Positions 26,463-35,155 of a stretch of DNA of 64,000 bases are shown piece after piece. This DNA comes from Mycobacterium avium subsp. avium (GTDB lineage Bacteria; Actinomycetota; Actinomycetes; Mycobacteriales; Mycobacteriaceae). A program made the translations under genes and the position numbers. The stretch is from positions 1,860,001 to 1,924,000 of the forward strand of contig NZ_CP046507.1 in the NCBI RefSeq assembly GCF_009741445.1, written 5' to 3'. Under the pieces are notes generated by a model, which made no database searches, had not been told where the DNA came from, and was given only the letters and a program-made list of their open reading frames with translations. The stretch's first letter is position 1, and every line of letters begins with the position of its first letter.

Positions 26463-26477
26463 GTAGCAGAATGCTAC
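26463..26477. promoter_or_regulatory. Inverted repeat upstream of the antitoxin gene
   Basis: GTAGCA-GAA-TGCTAC is a perfect 6-bp-arm inverted repeat, 47 bases before the antitoxin ATG and within the short gap after gluconokinase. Type II antitoxins usually repress their own promoters at such palindromes, so it is a candidate autoregulatory operator. No direct evidence. Confidence 0.45.
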
Positions 26478-26496
26478 ACGACGGCCCGGGGGTCGG

Positions 26497-26991
26497 CTAC
26501 CGGCGGGCCCGCAGGACGACGTCGACGATCGAATCCACCTCGCGGCCGGCGTCCACGGTCAACCCCGCCTCGTCGGGGCCCAGCGGCTCCAGGGCGTCCA
26601 ACTGCGACTGCAGCAGCGCGGCCGGCATGAAGTGGCCGGACCGGGCCGCCAGCCGGGGGCCGAGGAGCGCCGCCGAACCGGACAGACGCAGGAACGCGAC
26701 GTCCGGGCAGTGCGCGCGCAGCCGGTCGCGGTACGCCCGCTTCAACGCCGAACAAGCGGCCACGCCGCCGTCGCGATGGGCGGCCAGCCATTCGCCGACC
26801 TCGTCCAGCCAGGGGCGGCGGTCGTCGTCGCCGAGCGGTGTGCCGGCCGCCATCTTGGCGATGTTGGCGGGCGGGTGCAGGGTGTCGGCATCGACGAACG
26901 GGACCCGCAAGCGCCGGGCGAGCGTCACCCCGACCGTCGACTTGCCCGACCCGGAGACGCCCATCACCACGACGGGTGCCGATCCGCTCAC
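26497..26991 (-). CDS. Gluconokinase (GntK type)
   Basis: A 164-residue shikimate-kinase-like gluconokinase that makes 6-phosphogluconate from gluconate and ATP. Walker A is VMGVSGSGKSTVG (about 9-21), the substrate loop is DADTLHPPANIAKM and DDDRRPWL with CSALKRAYRDRLR and the closing RSGHFMPAALLQSQLDALEP are the family's diagnostic segments. The start is a GTG at 26991 overlapping the stop of the kinase-fusion gene by four bases (GTGA). It is somewhat short but complete. Confidence 0.9.
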   Translation of the reverse strand: MSGSAPVVVMGVSGSGKSTVGVTLARRLRVPFVDADTLHPPANIAKMAAGTPLGDDDRRPWLDEVGEWLAAHRDGGVAACSALKRAYRDRLRAHCPDVAFLRLSGSAALLGPRLAARSGHFMPAALLQSQLDALEPLGPDEAGLTVDAGREVDSIVDVVLRARR

Positions 26992-28985
26992 CCGATCCGT
27001 TCGCCGAGATTGCGGTTCCATTCCAGCCAACCGACGCCCCGGCGGCCGTCTCCGGTGCTGACGGCGGCCCAGACACGGGGGAACTGGCTGACCCGCCCGT
27101 CGGCGGCGACCAGCCGGACCGGCGCCTGGCCGCGCACGTCCACCTGCGCGGTGATCTCGCCCGGGTTGAGTTCCAGCGTCGCGTCCAGCGGTAATCCGTT
27201 GTCGCCGAAGGATTCTCGCGAGTCGACGGTCTGCAGTTCGGTGACTTCGCCGTCGGCGCCCTGGGTGTAGCCGATGCTGAAGGCGGGTGCGCCGGGGATG
27301 CGGATGTTCACCCCGTGCAGGTGGGTGCCGTCGTCGAGGTGCAGTGCGCTCCAGATCCAGTCCATGCTCCACCAGTCGCGCACCCCCCAGGAGTGATCGC
27401 GCTGTCCGGCAACGGATTCGATGCGGTAGGCGGTGTCGCCGATGGTGACGCTGCCGGTGACGGTGCACGGAATCTCGTAGCGGGTCGTCATCGCGTATTT
27501 GTAGGGCGTGCCGTCGGTGTGCCAATCCAGGTTCATGGTCATCGCGACGGGGGTGCCGGGCTCCCCGCGCAGCAGCGCCGCCGGGTCGGCGTAGGCCTGG
27601 GCCAGGGCCCGCACGTCGACGCGGTAACTGCGCAGCGGCGCGCCGGCGGAATGCGTGATCTCGAAGGTGTCGGTGCGCACCGTCCACGGATCCGGCGGCA
27701 GCGGCACCTGCGCGTCGACGGCGACGGTCGGTATGTCGGGGCCGCACACCAACGCGTGCACCCACGCGGTCTGCTGGTTGGCGACCAGGCCGAGGCGAAA
27801 CCAGCCGCCCAATCCCTGTGCGGGATCGGCGAAGTCGGCGTACCAGCTCTCGCTCCACAGCGGTTCGGTGGTGGGATCGTGGGCGAGTTCGTCCTCGGGC
27901 GACGGCCGCAATGGCTCGGGCGCGCTCGCGGCCGGCAGCGTCGCCAGCGCGTCGGTGTCGAGCACGTGGTCGCAGTGCCGCCGCAGCATCGTCATGAACA
28001 TCTGGTCGCCGCGGTCGGTGCGTTCCACCAGCATCGAGGAGACGATCGCCATCATCACCCCGAAGAAGCTCTGCCGGCGGACCCCGTCGGCGACGTCGGC
28101 CAGGGTGATGGGCGGCTGCGGGCCCAGCGCCTCGTGGTAGGCCCGCAGCAGCGCGTCGTAGTGTTCGCGGCGGTCCTTGGCGGGCAGCGCGCACCCCAGG
28201 AAGTAGGCGAGATCGGTCAGCGCGGGTCCCCACGACACGGTCTGCCAGTCGACCACCGTCAGCGCGCGCTCGGCCCCGGCGGTGCCGAACAGCATATTGT
28301 CCAGCCGGTAGTCGCCGTGCACCAGGCCCCGGACGCCCGGCTCCTGAGCAAGATAGCCGTCGAACGCGGCCACCAGGCGTTCGCACACCGCCCGGTGCTC
28401 GGGCGCGATCTGGTCGCCGTAGCGCTCCACGAAACCGGCGTACAGCGGCGCGATCATGGCCTGGTTCAGCGGCGCGTCGCGGTTGAGCCACGGCGCCTGC
28501 GCCAGCGAGATGTCGCCGAGCAGCGGGCCGTGCAGCCGCCCCAGCTCGACAACCCCCAGCCGGGCCTGTTCGATTGTGGCACCGGCGATTTCGTCGCCGA
28601 CGACGGCCGGTCCGGCGTCGCCCAACAGCAGGTCGAACACGCCGGTCGAGGTGTCGACGGCCGCGTGGTAGCAGGGCGCGATCGGTCCGCCCAGCCGCGG
28701 CGCGAGGTCACCGTAGAAGCGGACCTCCCGCTCGTAGAGGCCCAGCGCCAGGCCGGTCTGCCGGCTGACCGGATCGGTGGCCGCGACCTTGAGCACCACC
28801 GACTCGGGTCCCCGCGCATCGGCCTGCGCGTAGCGCAGCCGGATCCGGTAGCACTCGCTCATCTGGCCGGTGCCGATGCGCTCGACCGAGAAGTCCGCGA
28901 TGGGGCCGGTGCCGATCACCGCGGCCAGCCAGGAGGCACTCAGGTCGCTGGGTCGTTCGATGACTTGCTCGGTCTCGGCATGCAT
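26988..28985 (-). CDS. APH-type phosphotransferase fused to a lipocalin-like domain
   Basis: A 665-residue fusion. Residues 1 to about 360 are an aminoglycoside-phosphotransferase-like (APH/EcKinase) kinase with the catalytic loop GLVHGDYRLDNMLF (HGDxxxxN) and metal-binding VVDWQTVSWGP. Residues about 375-665 are a beta-rich domain of the DUF7064/7065 hydratase-like kind (RSYRVDVRALAQAYADP, AGQRDHSWGVRDWWSMDW). Similar fusions occur in mycobacteria near lipid genes. The real substrate is unknown; the C-terminal part suggests a hydrophobic ligand. Its stop overlaps the gluconokinase start. Confidence 0.78.
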   Translation of the reverse strand: MHAETEQVIERPSDLSASWLAAVIGTGPIADFSVERIGTGQMSECYRIRLRYAQADARGPESVVLKVAATDPVSRQTGLALGLYEREVRFYGDLAPRLGGPIAPCYHAAVDTSTGVFDLLLGDAGPAVVGDEIAGATIEQARLGVVELGRLHGPLLGDISLAQAPWLNRDAPLNQAMIAPLYAGFVERYGDQIAPEHRAVCERLVAAFDGYLAQEPGVRGLVHGDYRLDNMLFGTAGAERALTVVDWQTVSWGPALTDLAYFLGCALPAKDRREHYDALLRAYHEALGPQPPITLADVADGVRRQSFFGVMMAIVSSMLVERTDRGDQMFMTMLRRHCDHVLDTDALATLPAASAPEPLRPSPEDELAHDPTTEPLWSESWYADFADPAQGLGGWFRLGLVANQQTAWVHALVCGPDIPTVAVDAQVPLPPDPWTVRTDTFEITHSAGAPLRSYRVDVRALAQAYADPAALLRGEPGTPVAMTMNLDWHTDGTPYKYAMTTRYEIPCTVTGSVTIGDTAYRIESVAGQRDHSWGVRDWWSMDWIWSALHLDDGTHLHGVNIRIPGAPAFSIGYTQGADGEVTELQTVDSRESFGDNGLPLDATLELNPGEITAQVDVRGQAPVRLVAADGRVSQFPRVWAAVSTGDGRRGVGWLEWNRNLGERIG

Positions 28986-29003
28986 GAGGGTTAGCGTGCC
29001 AGG

Positions 29004-30521
29004 TCAGCGCGCCAGTGAGAAGCCGTCCCAGGCCATCCGGCGGTGCCGGTGCGGATCGAACTCGACGCGCGATTTCCGGTCGAAGACCAGCACGGCGCGC
29101 TCGGCGGCGGTGTAGCGCGGCCAGTCCTCCCCCGGCACGCCGGTGCGGCTGAAGGCCCGCCAGCGCCGCTGCACCTGATTGCTCACCCGCAGCGCGGCCC
29201 GCCGGTCGGCCGCGGCGGTCAACAGCGCGCCGAACCTGGTGCGGTAGACGTCGAACACGGCGAGCAACTCGGTGGCGTGGGTGGCGCCGAAACCCGACCA
29301 GCGCAGCGTGCGCGGGGCGTAGTCGTACCGGTAGAGGTAGGTGGGTGCGTGCGCGCAGTGGGCCTCGGCGATCTGCCAGGCCGCCGAGCCGAAGGCGAAG
29401 TCACCGCCGAGCTGGATGCACGCGGACCGGTCGGGATAGTTCGGATAGGCGGCGGTAATGCGTTCGCGCACAGCCGGTTCCGCGTCGGCCAGCAGCTCTT
29501 CGACCATCGATTCGTTGGTCGGCAGCATGGCCAGGAACCGGGTGAACAACCGGCCCTCTTCGGCGTTGGTGCCCACGATGAGCGGCACCCGGTGCGCCTC
29601 GCCGCGCCGCATCGCCTCCACCGGGTCCGTCGGCAGGATGTCGTCACCGACCACGGGCCCGATCGGGAAGGCGCCCAGCCTGTCCTGCATGCCCTCGTCG
29701 ATCAGCCGGTGCTGGGTCTTGACCAGTTGGGCCGCCGACGCCTGCATCAGCGCGTTGGCCGCGTCCTGGCGGCGCACACCGAGCAGGTTGGCGAAGCGAT
29801 TCGCGAATTCGGCGGCGACCTCCTGGGAACGCACCAGTCCCGAGGCCGGGCTTTCCGAAATCGCTTGAGCGAACAGGCCTTTGGCGGCCGGGACGGCCAG
29901 CAGCGTGGCGGTGATGCAGGCGCCGGCGCTCTCCCCGAAAATCGTGACGTTGTCCGGGTCGCCGCCGAACTCGGCGATGTTGTCGCGCACCCACTGCAAC
30001 GCCAGCACCAGGTCGCGCAGGTACAGGTTGCTCTCCAGGGGGATTTCCGGCGTCGACAGCGACGAGAAGTCCACGCAGCCCAGCGCACCCAGGCGATAGT
30101 TCACCGACACGTAGACACACCCGCGCCGGGCCAGCGCCGCCCCGTCGTACAGCGGTGTCGCCGAGCTGCCCAGGAAGTAGCCGCCGCCGTGGATGAACAC
30201 CATGACCGGCAGCGGCCCCTCGGCCGGCGCCTCCGGCGTGACGACGTTGAGGGTGAGGCAGTCCTCGCTCATGGGTTGATAGCGGCCGCCGAGGCCGGAG
30301 AGGCCGAGCAGGGTGTAACGGCGCTGCTGCGGCGCGCAATTGGCGAAGCCGTGGCAGTGCCGGACGCCCGACCACGGCTGCGCAGGCTGCGGCGCGCGGA
30401 AGCGCAGGTCGCCCACCGGCGGGCGCGCGTACGGGATGGACCGCCACCGGTGGACCCCGTCGCGGGTGAAGCCCTCGACGATGCCGGTGGCCGTGCGGGC
30501 GCGGACGGTGCGGTCATGCAT
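29004..30521 (-). CDS. lipT: Type B carboxylesterase LipT
   Basis: A 505-residue alpha/beta-hydrolase of the carboxylesterase B family, placed as Rv2045c lipT. The nucleophile elbow is FGESAGACI (about residue 195), the oxyanion hole HGGGYFLGS (about 105) and the catalytic His is in GATHATELLAVF. The family N-terminal sequence VEGFTRDGVHRWRSIPYA is clear. No secretion signal is visible. It is divergent from lppI, with 78 bases between starts. Substrate among short-chain esters or lipids is not resolved. Confidence 0.9.
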   Translation of the reverse strand: MHDRTVRARTATGIVEGFTRDGVHRWRSIPYARPPVGDLRFRAPQPAQPWSGVRHCHGFANCAPQQRRYTLLGLSGLGGRYQPMSEDCLTLNVVTPEAPAEGPLPVMVFIHGGGYFLGSSATPLYDGAALARRGCVYVSVNYRLGALGCVDFSSLSTPEIPLESNLYLRDLVLALQWVRDNIAEFGGDPDNVTIFGESAGACITATLLAVPAAKGLFAQAISESPASGLVRSQEVAAEFANRFANLLGVRRQDAANALMQASAAQLVKTQHRLIDEGMQDRLGAFPIGPVVGDDILPTDPVEAMRRGEAHRVPLIVGTNAEEGRLFTRFLAMLPTNESMVEELLADAEPAVRERITAAYPNYPDRSACIQLGGDFAFGSAAWQIAEAHCAHAPTYLYRYDYAPRTLRWSGFGATHATELLAVFDVYRTRFGALLTAAADRRAALRVSNQVQRRWRAFSRTGVPGEDWPRYTAAERAVLVFDRKSRVEFDPHRHRRMAWDGFSLAR

Positions 30522-30599
30522 GAATCGACGGTAACCGACGTGACGGCGCCGACGCGCGCGCAGCGCCTTGTTGCCCGCCGCGCCGGTTAGCCTGACTTC

Positions 30600-31280
30600 A
30601 TGCGGATAGCTGCGATGATCGCCGCGTCAGTACTGGTCGCCGGGTGCGCACACACGACGGGCGGCCGTTCGGAGCCCACCCCGAGCGGTGCGGCGACGCC
30701 GTCGGGGTCCGCCGCCGGTCCGTCGAGCAGCAAACCGCCGGGGCCCTCGGGCGCGCCGGCCGCCGGTGCGGCGATGTCGGACGTCATCACCTGGATCGAG
30801 GCAGGCCACCCGGCCGATCCGAGCCGCTACCACACGGCGACCCGCGACGGCGTGGCCACGCCGCTGGGCGACGACATCGCGGTGTCGGCCCTGGCCGGCA
30901 AAGTCTCGTGCATGACGGATGCCAAGCACACCGGCGGCGCGGTGGTCTGCCTGGTGAGCCTGACCCATCCCGCCCCGCCGCCCGCGACGGCCTACGGCCA
31001 ATGGCAAGGCGGCTGGGTCGATTTCGACGGGACGAGCCTGCAGGTCGGGTCCGCCCGGGCCGATCCGGGTCCGTTCGTCAACGGCAACGGGACGGAGCTG
31101 GCCAACGGGGACTCGCTGGCGTTCGGGGAGTACCGGTGCCGCGCCGACCAGGCCGGCCTGTACTGCGTGAACTACGCGCGCCAGTCGGCGGCCAAGCTCA
31201 GCCCGGCCGGGGTCGAACCGTTCGGCTGCCTGCGCTCGACGCCGCCGCCGGACGGCGTGGGCGCCGCGTTCAGCTGCTGA
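30600..31280 (+). CDS. lppI: Lipoprotein LppI
   Basis: A 226-residue lipoprotein positioned as Rv2046 lppI. The signal is MRIAAMIAASVLVAGC with the lipobox VAGC, then a Pro/Ser/Gly-rich spacer (about 20-58) and a globular domain with three or four Cys (KVSCMTDAKHTGGAVVCLVS, EYRCRADQAGLYCVNYAR, FGCLRS) that could form disulfides outside the membrane. It ends at a hairpin shared with the convergent P450 gene. Function unknown. Confidence 0.88.
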   Translation: MRIAAMIAASVLVAGCAHTTGGRSEPTPSGAATPSGSAAGPSSSKPPGPSGAPAAGAAMSDVITWIEAGHPADPSRYHTATRDGVATPLGDDIAVSALAGKVSCMTDAKHTGGAVVCLVSLTHPAPPPATAYGQWQGGWVDFDGTSLQVGSARADPGPFVNGNGTELANGDSLAFGEYRCRADQAGLYCVNYARQSAAKLSPAGVEPFGCLRSTPPPDGVGAAFSC

Positions 31281-31296
31281 GGCTTTCGCTGCCCAA

Positions 31297-31345
31297 CGTC
31301 GACTTGTTGCGTGAAATCGTGGCTTTCGGCGCCAACAACTCGACG
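31297..31345. terminator. Bidirectional hairpin between lppI and the P450 gene
   Basis: CGTCGACTTGTTG (31297-31309) pairs with CAACAACTCGACG (31333-31345) with a single mismatch, and the loop adds GCG/CGC and GAAA/TTTC pairs inside. It lies between the convergent lppI (ends 31280) and P450 (ends 31378) genes. No U-tract, as is common for mycobacterial terminators. Confidence 0.45.
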
Positions 31346-31377
31346 CTCGGCGATGGTGATGTGCGGCGCGGCGGTAG

Positions 31378-32601
31378 TTACCAGCTCACCGGCAGCTCCT
31401 TCATGCCATAGATGTTGGCGTCCTTGAACTTCAGCTGCTCCGGGGGCACCGCCAGTCTGAGCCCGGGCAGGCGGCGCGCCAGCGTGGCGAACGCGACCTG
31501 CATCTCGACCCGGGCCAGGTTCGCGCCGATGCATTGGTGCACGCCGTAGCCGAAGCCCAAGTGCCCGCGGGTGTTTCGGTCGGCGTCGAAGGATTCGGGA
31601 TTATCCACGAATTCGGTGTCCCAGTTCCCGGCGGGCAGGTTCATCACCACGAACTCCCCCGCCCGGATCAGCTGACCGGCGATCGTCAGGTCTTCGGTCG
31701 CGACCCGGTCCACCTGGCTGTGCACGATGGACAGGTAGCGCATCAGCTCTTCGACGATGTTGGCGACGACGGCGGCGTCGTCCGTTTGTCCGAGCCTGGC
31801 GTAGATCTCCGGATTCCCCAGCAGCGCAACGGTTCCCAACGAGATCATGTTGGCGGTGGTTTCGTGGCCGGCCTGCATCATGATCACGCTGTTCATGGCG
31901 GTGGTGGCGTGATCGAGTTGGCCCGTCGCCACGTATTCGGTGATCAGCCGGCTGATCAAGTCGTCGCCGGGTTCGCGTGCCTTGCGCTGCACCAACTCCT
32001 CGATGTAGGCGTACATGGCCCCGAAGGCCTTGCCCTTTTCCTCGTCGGAGGATTTCTGGTCGAGCCCCTTGCTGGTGTTGAACTGGAAAAGTTCCAGGTC
32101 TTCCGGCAGCACGCCGAGCAGCAGCGCGATCACCAAAGACGGCACCGGCAGGGCGAATTCCCGCACCAGGTCGGCCGGCGCACCGCCGTCGAGCATCCGG
32201 TCGAGGTAGTGGTCGACGGTGTCCTGGATCTGCGGTCGCATCGATTCACACCGCCGGAAGGTGAAGTTGCCGGTCAGCATGCGGCGCAACCGATGATGCT
32301 CGGGATCGTCGGTCCGGGCGAACATCACCGGGACCTTGTTGTCGGCATCGGTGGGCATGATCGAATCCGGAATGGTCTTGGCGGACAAGCGCGGATCGAC
32401 CAGCGCGGCGCGAATGTCTCGGTAGCGGCTCACCACCCAGACCGGGTTGCCCTGGAACAGCGCGCGGCGCAGCCCGGGTCGTTGCCGCCAGTCCACGAAC
32501 TCGGGTGGCGGGGCGAGCGGGCAGTGCGCGGCCCGCGGCATCGGCAACACCGGAAGCTCCGCGTCGGCGCGGGATTCGGAGGTCTCGAAAGAGATTGACA
32601 T
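31378..32601 (-). CDS. Cytochrome P450 (CYP105-like)
   Basis: A 407-residue soluble bacterial P450. The I-helix is QAGHETTANMISLG (about 245), the K-helix ExxR is EELMRYL, and the haem loop FGYGVHQCIGANLARVE holds the axial Cys. The C-terminus NIYGMKELPVSW is characteristic of CYP105-like proteins. Such enzymes hydroxylate small lipids, terpenoids or xenobiotics with separate ferredoxin partners, none of which is encoded nearby. It is divergent from a TetR gene and its promoter is covered by two inverted repeats, so repression by that TetR protein is likely. Confidence 0.9.
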   Translation of the reverse strand: MSISFETSESRADAELPVLPMPRAAHCPLAPPPEFVDWRQRPGLRRALFQGNPVWVVSRYRDIRAALVDPRLSAKTIPDSIMPTDADNKVPVMFARTDDPEHHRLRRMLTGNFTFRRCESMRPQIQDTVDHYLDRMLDGGAPADLVREFALPVPSLVIALLLGVLPEDLELFQFNTSKGLDQKSSDEEKGKAFGAMYAYIEELVQRKAREPGDDLISRLITEYVATGQLDHATTAMNSVIMMQAGHETTANMISLGTVALLGNPEIYARLGQTDDAAVVANIVEELMRYLSIVHSQVDRVATEDLTIAGQLIRAGEFVVMNLPAGNWDTEFVDNPESFDADRNTRGHLGFGYGVHQCIGANLARVEMQVAFATLARRLPGLRLAVPPEQLKFKDANIYGMKELPVSW

Positions 32602-32634
32602 GACCCATGTTTCCAGTTAAGTGGCAGAAGCCTG

Positions 32635-32676
32635 ACAGTTAAAGACTGTAAAGCCCCGCCAGTTGGCAGTCAACTG
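32635..32676 (-). promoter_or_regulatory. P450 promoter overlapped by two inverted repeats
   Basis: On the minus strand, TTGACT (32668-32673) and TACAGT (32645-32650) are 17 bases apart, a near-consensus SigA promoter for the P450. Two inverted repeats overlie it: ACAGT-TAAAG-ACTGT at 32635-32649 on the -10 element and CAGTTG-GCAGT-CAACTG at 32660-32676 on the -35 element. They are the likely operators of the divergent TetR regulator. Confidence 0.55.
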
Positions 32677-32694
32677 TCGGTTACGCTGGGTCTC

Positions 32695-33324
32695 ATGACC
32701 GCGGTTGAGGACCGGCCGTTGCGTTCGGACGCGGCACGCAACGTCGAGCGCATCCTGCGCGCGGCCCGCGAGGTGTACGCGGAGTTGGGCCCCGACGCGC
32801 CGGTGGAGGCGGTCGCGCGCCGCGCCGGCGTCGGCGAGCGAACGCTTTACCGCAGATTTCCGGCCAAGGCGGACCTGGTGCGGGCCGCCCTGGACCAGAG
32901 CATTGCCGAGGATCTCACGCCGGTGATCGACAGCGCCCGCCACGCGAAGGATCCGCTGCACGGGCTGACCCGCCTGGTGGAGGCCGCGATATCGCTGGGC
33001 GCCCGCGAGCAGAACCTGCTGGCCGCCGCGCATCGGGCCGGGTCCCTCACCTCCGACATCTCGGTTTCGCTCAACGAGGCGCTCGGTGAGCTCGTCCGCG
33101 AGGGACAGCGGGCCGGCAGGATCCGCGCCGACCTGGTCGCCGACGATCTGCCCCGGTTGGTGGCGATGCTCTACAGCGTGTTGTCCACCATGGATGCGGG
33201 CAGCGAGGGCTGGCGACGCTATGTCGCACTGGTCGTCGACGCGATATCGGTCGATGAGCGCCGGCCGTTGCCGCCGGCCGCCGCCCTGCGTTATGCGTCC
33301 CAGCCGAACAGCTGGCCCCTGTGA
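32695..33324 (+). CDS. TetR-family repressor next to the P450
   Basis: A 209-residue TetR/AcrR regulator. The helix-turn-helix is PVEAVARRAGVGERTLYRRF (about 42-61), strongly family-like. The C-terminal ligand domain is variable and gives no clue to the inducer. It is divergent from the P450 gene and 93 bases from its start, with paired inverted repeats between, so autorepression and P450 control are the obvious model. Confidence 0.88.
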   Translation: MTAVEDRPLRSDAARNVERILRAAREVYAELGPDAPVEAVARRAGVGERTLYRRFPAKADLVRAALDQSIAEDLTPVIDSARHAKDPLHGLTRLVEAAISLGAREQNLLAAAHRAGSLTSDISVSLNEALGELVREGQRAGRIRADLVADDLPRLVAMLYSVLSTMDAGSEGWRRYVALVVDAISVDERRPLPPAAALRYASQPNSWPL

Positions 33325-33331
33325 GGTCCGA

Positions 33332-33940
33332 TCAGCCGGCCGGCAAGCCGGCTTTGACCGCGGCGTCTTGTTTGCGGGCGAGGTCGAGCAGAACGTCAGC
33401 GGGCGTGGGATTGCCTATCACACAATCGGATTCGAGGTCGACCATCGCTCTGCCCTCGACGAAGACCGCCTCGGAGATCTCCATCGGGTTGGCCGGATCG
33501 CTGCCCTGGCCGATCACCATGAACCCGTTGGAGCCGATGTCGATGGGCTGCTGTGGCCCGTTGACCTTTTTGCCGACGACGTCGCGCATGTTCGCCGCCG
33601 TCTGAGCGGCGGTCGCCGGGTCCGGGAACACCGCGATCGTGTCCATGATGGTGCGCTTGCCGTCGGGGTTCTTGAAAACCTGTCCCACGCCGGTGATGCC
33701 ACTGGGATTCTGGCTGGGCGGGCCGTCGGCGGTGGCGTTGGGGCCCACGTCGCCGGGCTTGATCAACAGGTTGCTGTAGTCCGCCGGCGCCGCCGAGGAG
33801 GGCGATGCGGCGCTGGTGGTGGAGGTCGCCGCGCTCGATGACGCCGCCGGGTTCTTGTCCCCGCCGCAGCCCACCACCGTCGCGCCGACCAGCACCGCGG
33901 TGGCCGTCAGGCCGAGCGCGGACGTCCGCACCTTGGTCAT
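33332..33940 (-). CDS. Uncharacterised lipoprotein
   Basis: A 202-residue lipoprotein. The signal peptide MTKVRTSALGLTATAVLVGA ends in lipobox VVGC (about 22-25), followed by a Ser/Ala/Thr-rich linker (about 28-52) and a globular domain that starts LLIKPGDVGPNATADGPPSQ and contains one Cys (DLESDCVIGNP). The overall plan resembles mycobacterial LpqN/LppX-like envelope proteins but I could not assign it. It converges on the TetR gene and lies upstream of, and in the same direction as, nothing else obvious. Confidence 0.75.
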   Translation of the reverse strand: MTKVRTSALGLTATAVLVGATVVGCGGDKNPAASSSAATSTTSAASPSSAAPADYSNLLIKPGDVGPNATADGPPSQNPSGITGVGQVFKNPDGKRTIMDTIAVFPDPATAAQTAANMRDVVGKKVNGPQQPIDIGSNGFMVIGQGSDPANPMEISEAVFVEGRAMVDLESDCVIGNPTPADVLLDLARKQDAAVKAGLPAG

Positions 33941-34048
33941 GAGCCCTCCTTCCGAAGTCGGCTGTCCGGCCGCCGAACGAATCGTTCACCTGAGGGCACA
34001 GCCTATGGGTTCGACGCGATTCATGAAGCGATCTCGCCCAACGGTGGG

Positions 34049-35131
34049 CTAGCGGTCCTGCCACAGCGCGCCGCGCATGGTCGCCGCGAGCGGAATGTCC
34101 TCGACACCGATGAGCCCCTGGGGCGCCCGGCACACCCAGTCGATCGCGTTGACCACCCGGGCGGCCGTCGAAATGCACCCGGCGTCAGTGGAATCGAACA
34201 GCGGATGGGAGACATGGGTGTTGATCTCGACCCGCGGCTCGCCCGCCACGACCACGCGGTGCACCCCGGTGTGACCGTCGGGCGGATATTCCCAGTCGGG
34301 CGCCGCGGCCCGGGTGAGCCGGGTGACGTGCTCGAGGGTGATGACGGGCTCGCCGTCGCGGACGCCCTCGGTGGCGAACCGGACCGCCGCCATCCGTCCG
34401 GGCTGCACCGTCATCATGGTGCAGTCGATGCGCTCCGGGGTGAACCAGCGCTCGATCCGCTGGCGCACGTCGTCGAGCTCGACGCCCAGATGGTCCGCGA
34501 GGCTGCGGACCTGACCGCCCCACATCGCCACGATCACCCCGGGCAGAAACATCATCGGCGAGTCGTCGTCCGGGGAGGTTCCGAAACCCATTGCGGCACC
34601 GGTGAACTCGGCGTTGTCGTAGTTTCCGTAGTCGAAGATCTCCTGCACGGTGATCGACGAGACCCGGGTGGCCAGGCTGACGGCGGCGTGCACCAGCGTA
34701 TCGCCGGAGAAGCCGGGATCGATGCCGTTGACGTAGAGCGAGGTGTTGCCCGCCTCGCAGGCACGCTGCAGGGGTTCGCGCAACCACTCCTCGGCGTGAC
34801 GGGGCGCCACCAGCCAGACCATCGACGTGCCGACCACGTTGGTGCCCGCGGTCAGGAACCTGGACATCTGCTCGATGGCGTCCATCGGCCGGGTCTCCCC
34901 CTGCGACGTGTAGACCACGCAGTCGGCGTTCAATGCCACCAGGGCGTCGATGTCGTCGGTGGCGATGATGCCGGTCGGTTCGTCCAGCCCGCACAGCTGC
35001 GCCGCGTCCCGGCCGATTTTCTCCGGACCGGCGGCGTGCACGCCGACCAGTTCCAGATCGGGCCGGCCGATGATCGCCCGCAACGAATGCCGGCCAACGT
35101 TGCCGGTGGAGAATTGAATGACTCTGCGCAC
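34049..35131 (-). CDS. DapB-like NAD(P)-dependent reductase
   Basis: A 360-residue protein of the dihydrodipicolinate reductase-like family common in mycobacteria. The Rossmann motif is VIQFSTGNVGRHSLRAII (residues 4-21). NGIDPGFSGDTLVHAA and VQEIFDYGNYDNAEFTG are typical of the 2,4-diaminopentanoate dehydrogenase-like branch. Not a lysine-pathway DapB by sequence. The start is a GTG at 35131 with AAGGACGAGG upstream, 24 bases after the SDR gene, so both form one operon. Substrate unknown. Confidence 0.8.
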   Translation of the reverse strand: MRRVIQFSTGNVGRHSLRAIIGRPDLELVGVHAAGPEKIGRDAAQLCGLDEPTGIIATDDIDALVALNADCVVYTSQGETRPMDAIEQMSRFLTAGTNVVGTSMVWLVAPRHAEEWLREPLQRACEAGNTSLYVNGIDPGFSGDTLVHAAVSLATRVSSITVQEIFDYGNYDNAEFTGAAMGFGTSPDDDSPMMFLPGVIVAMWGGQVRSLADHLGVELDDVRQRIERWFTPERIDCTMMTVQPGRMAAVRFATEGVRDGEPVITLEHVTRLTRAAAPDWEYPPDGHTGVHRVVVAGEPRVEINTHVSHPLFDSTDAGCISTAARVVNAIDWVCRAPQGLIGVEDIPLAATMRGALWQDR

Positions 35132-35155
35132 GACTGCCTCGTCCTTTGCGGGGGT

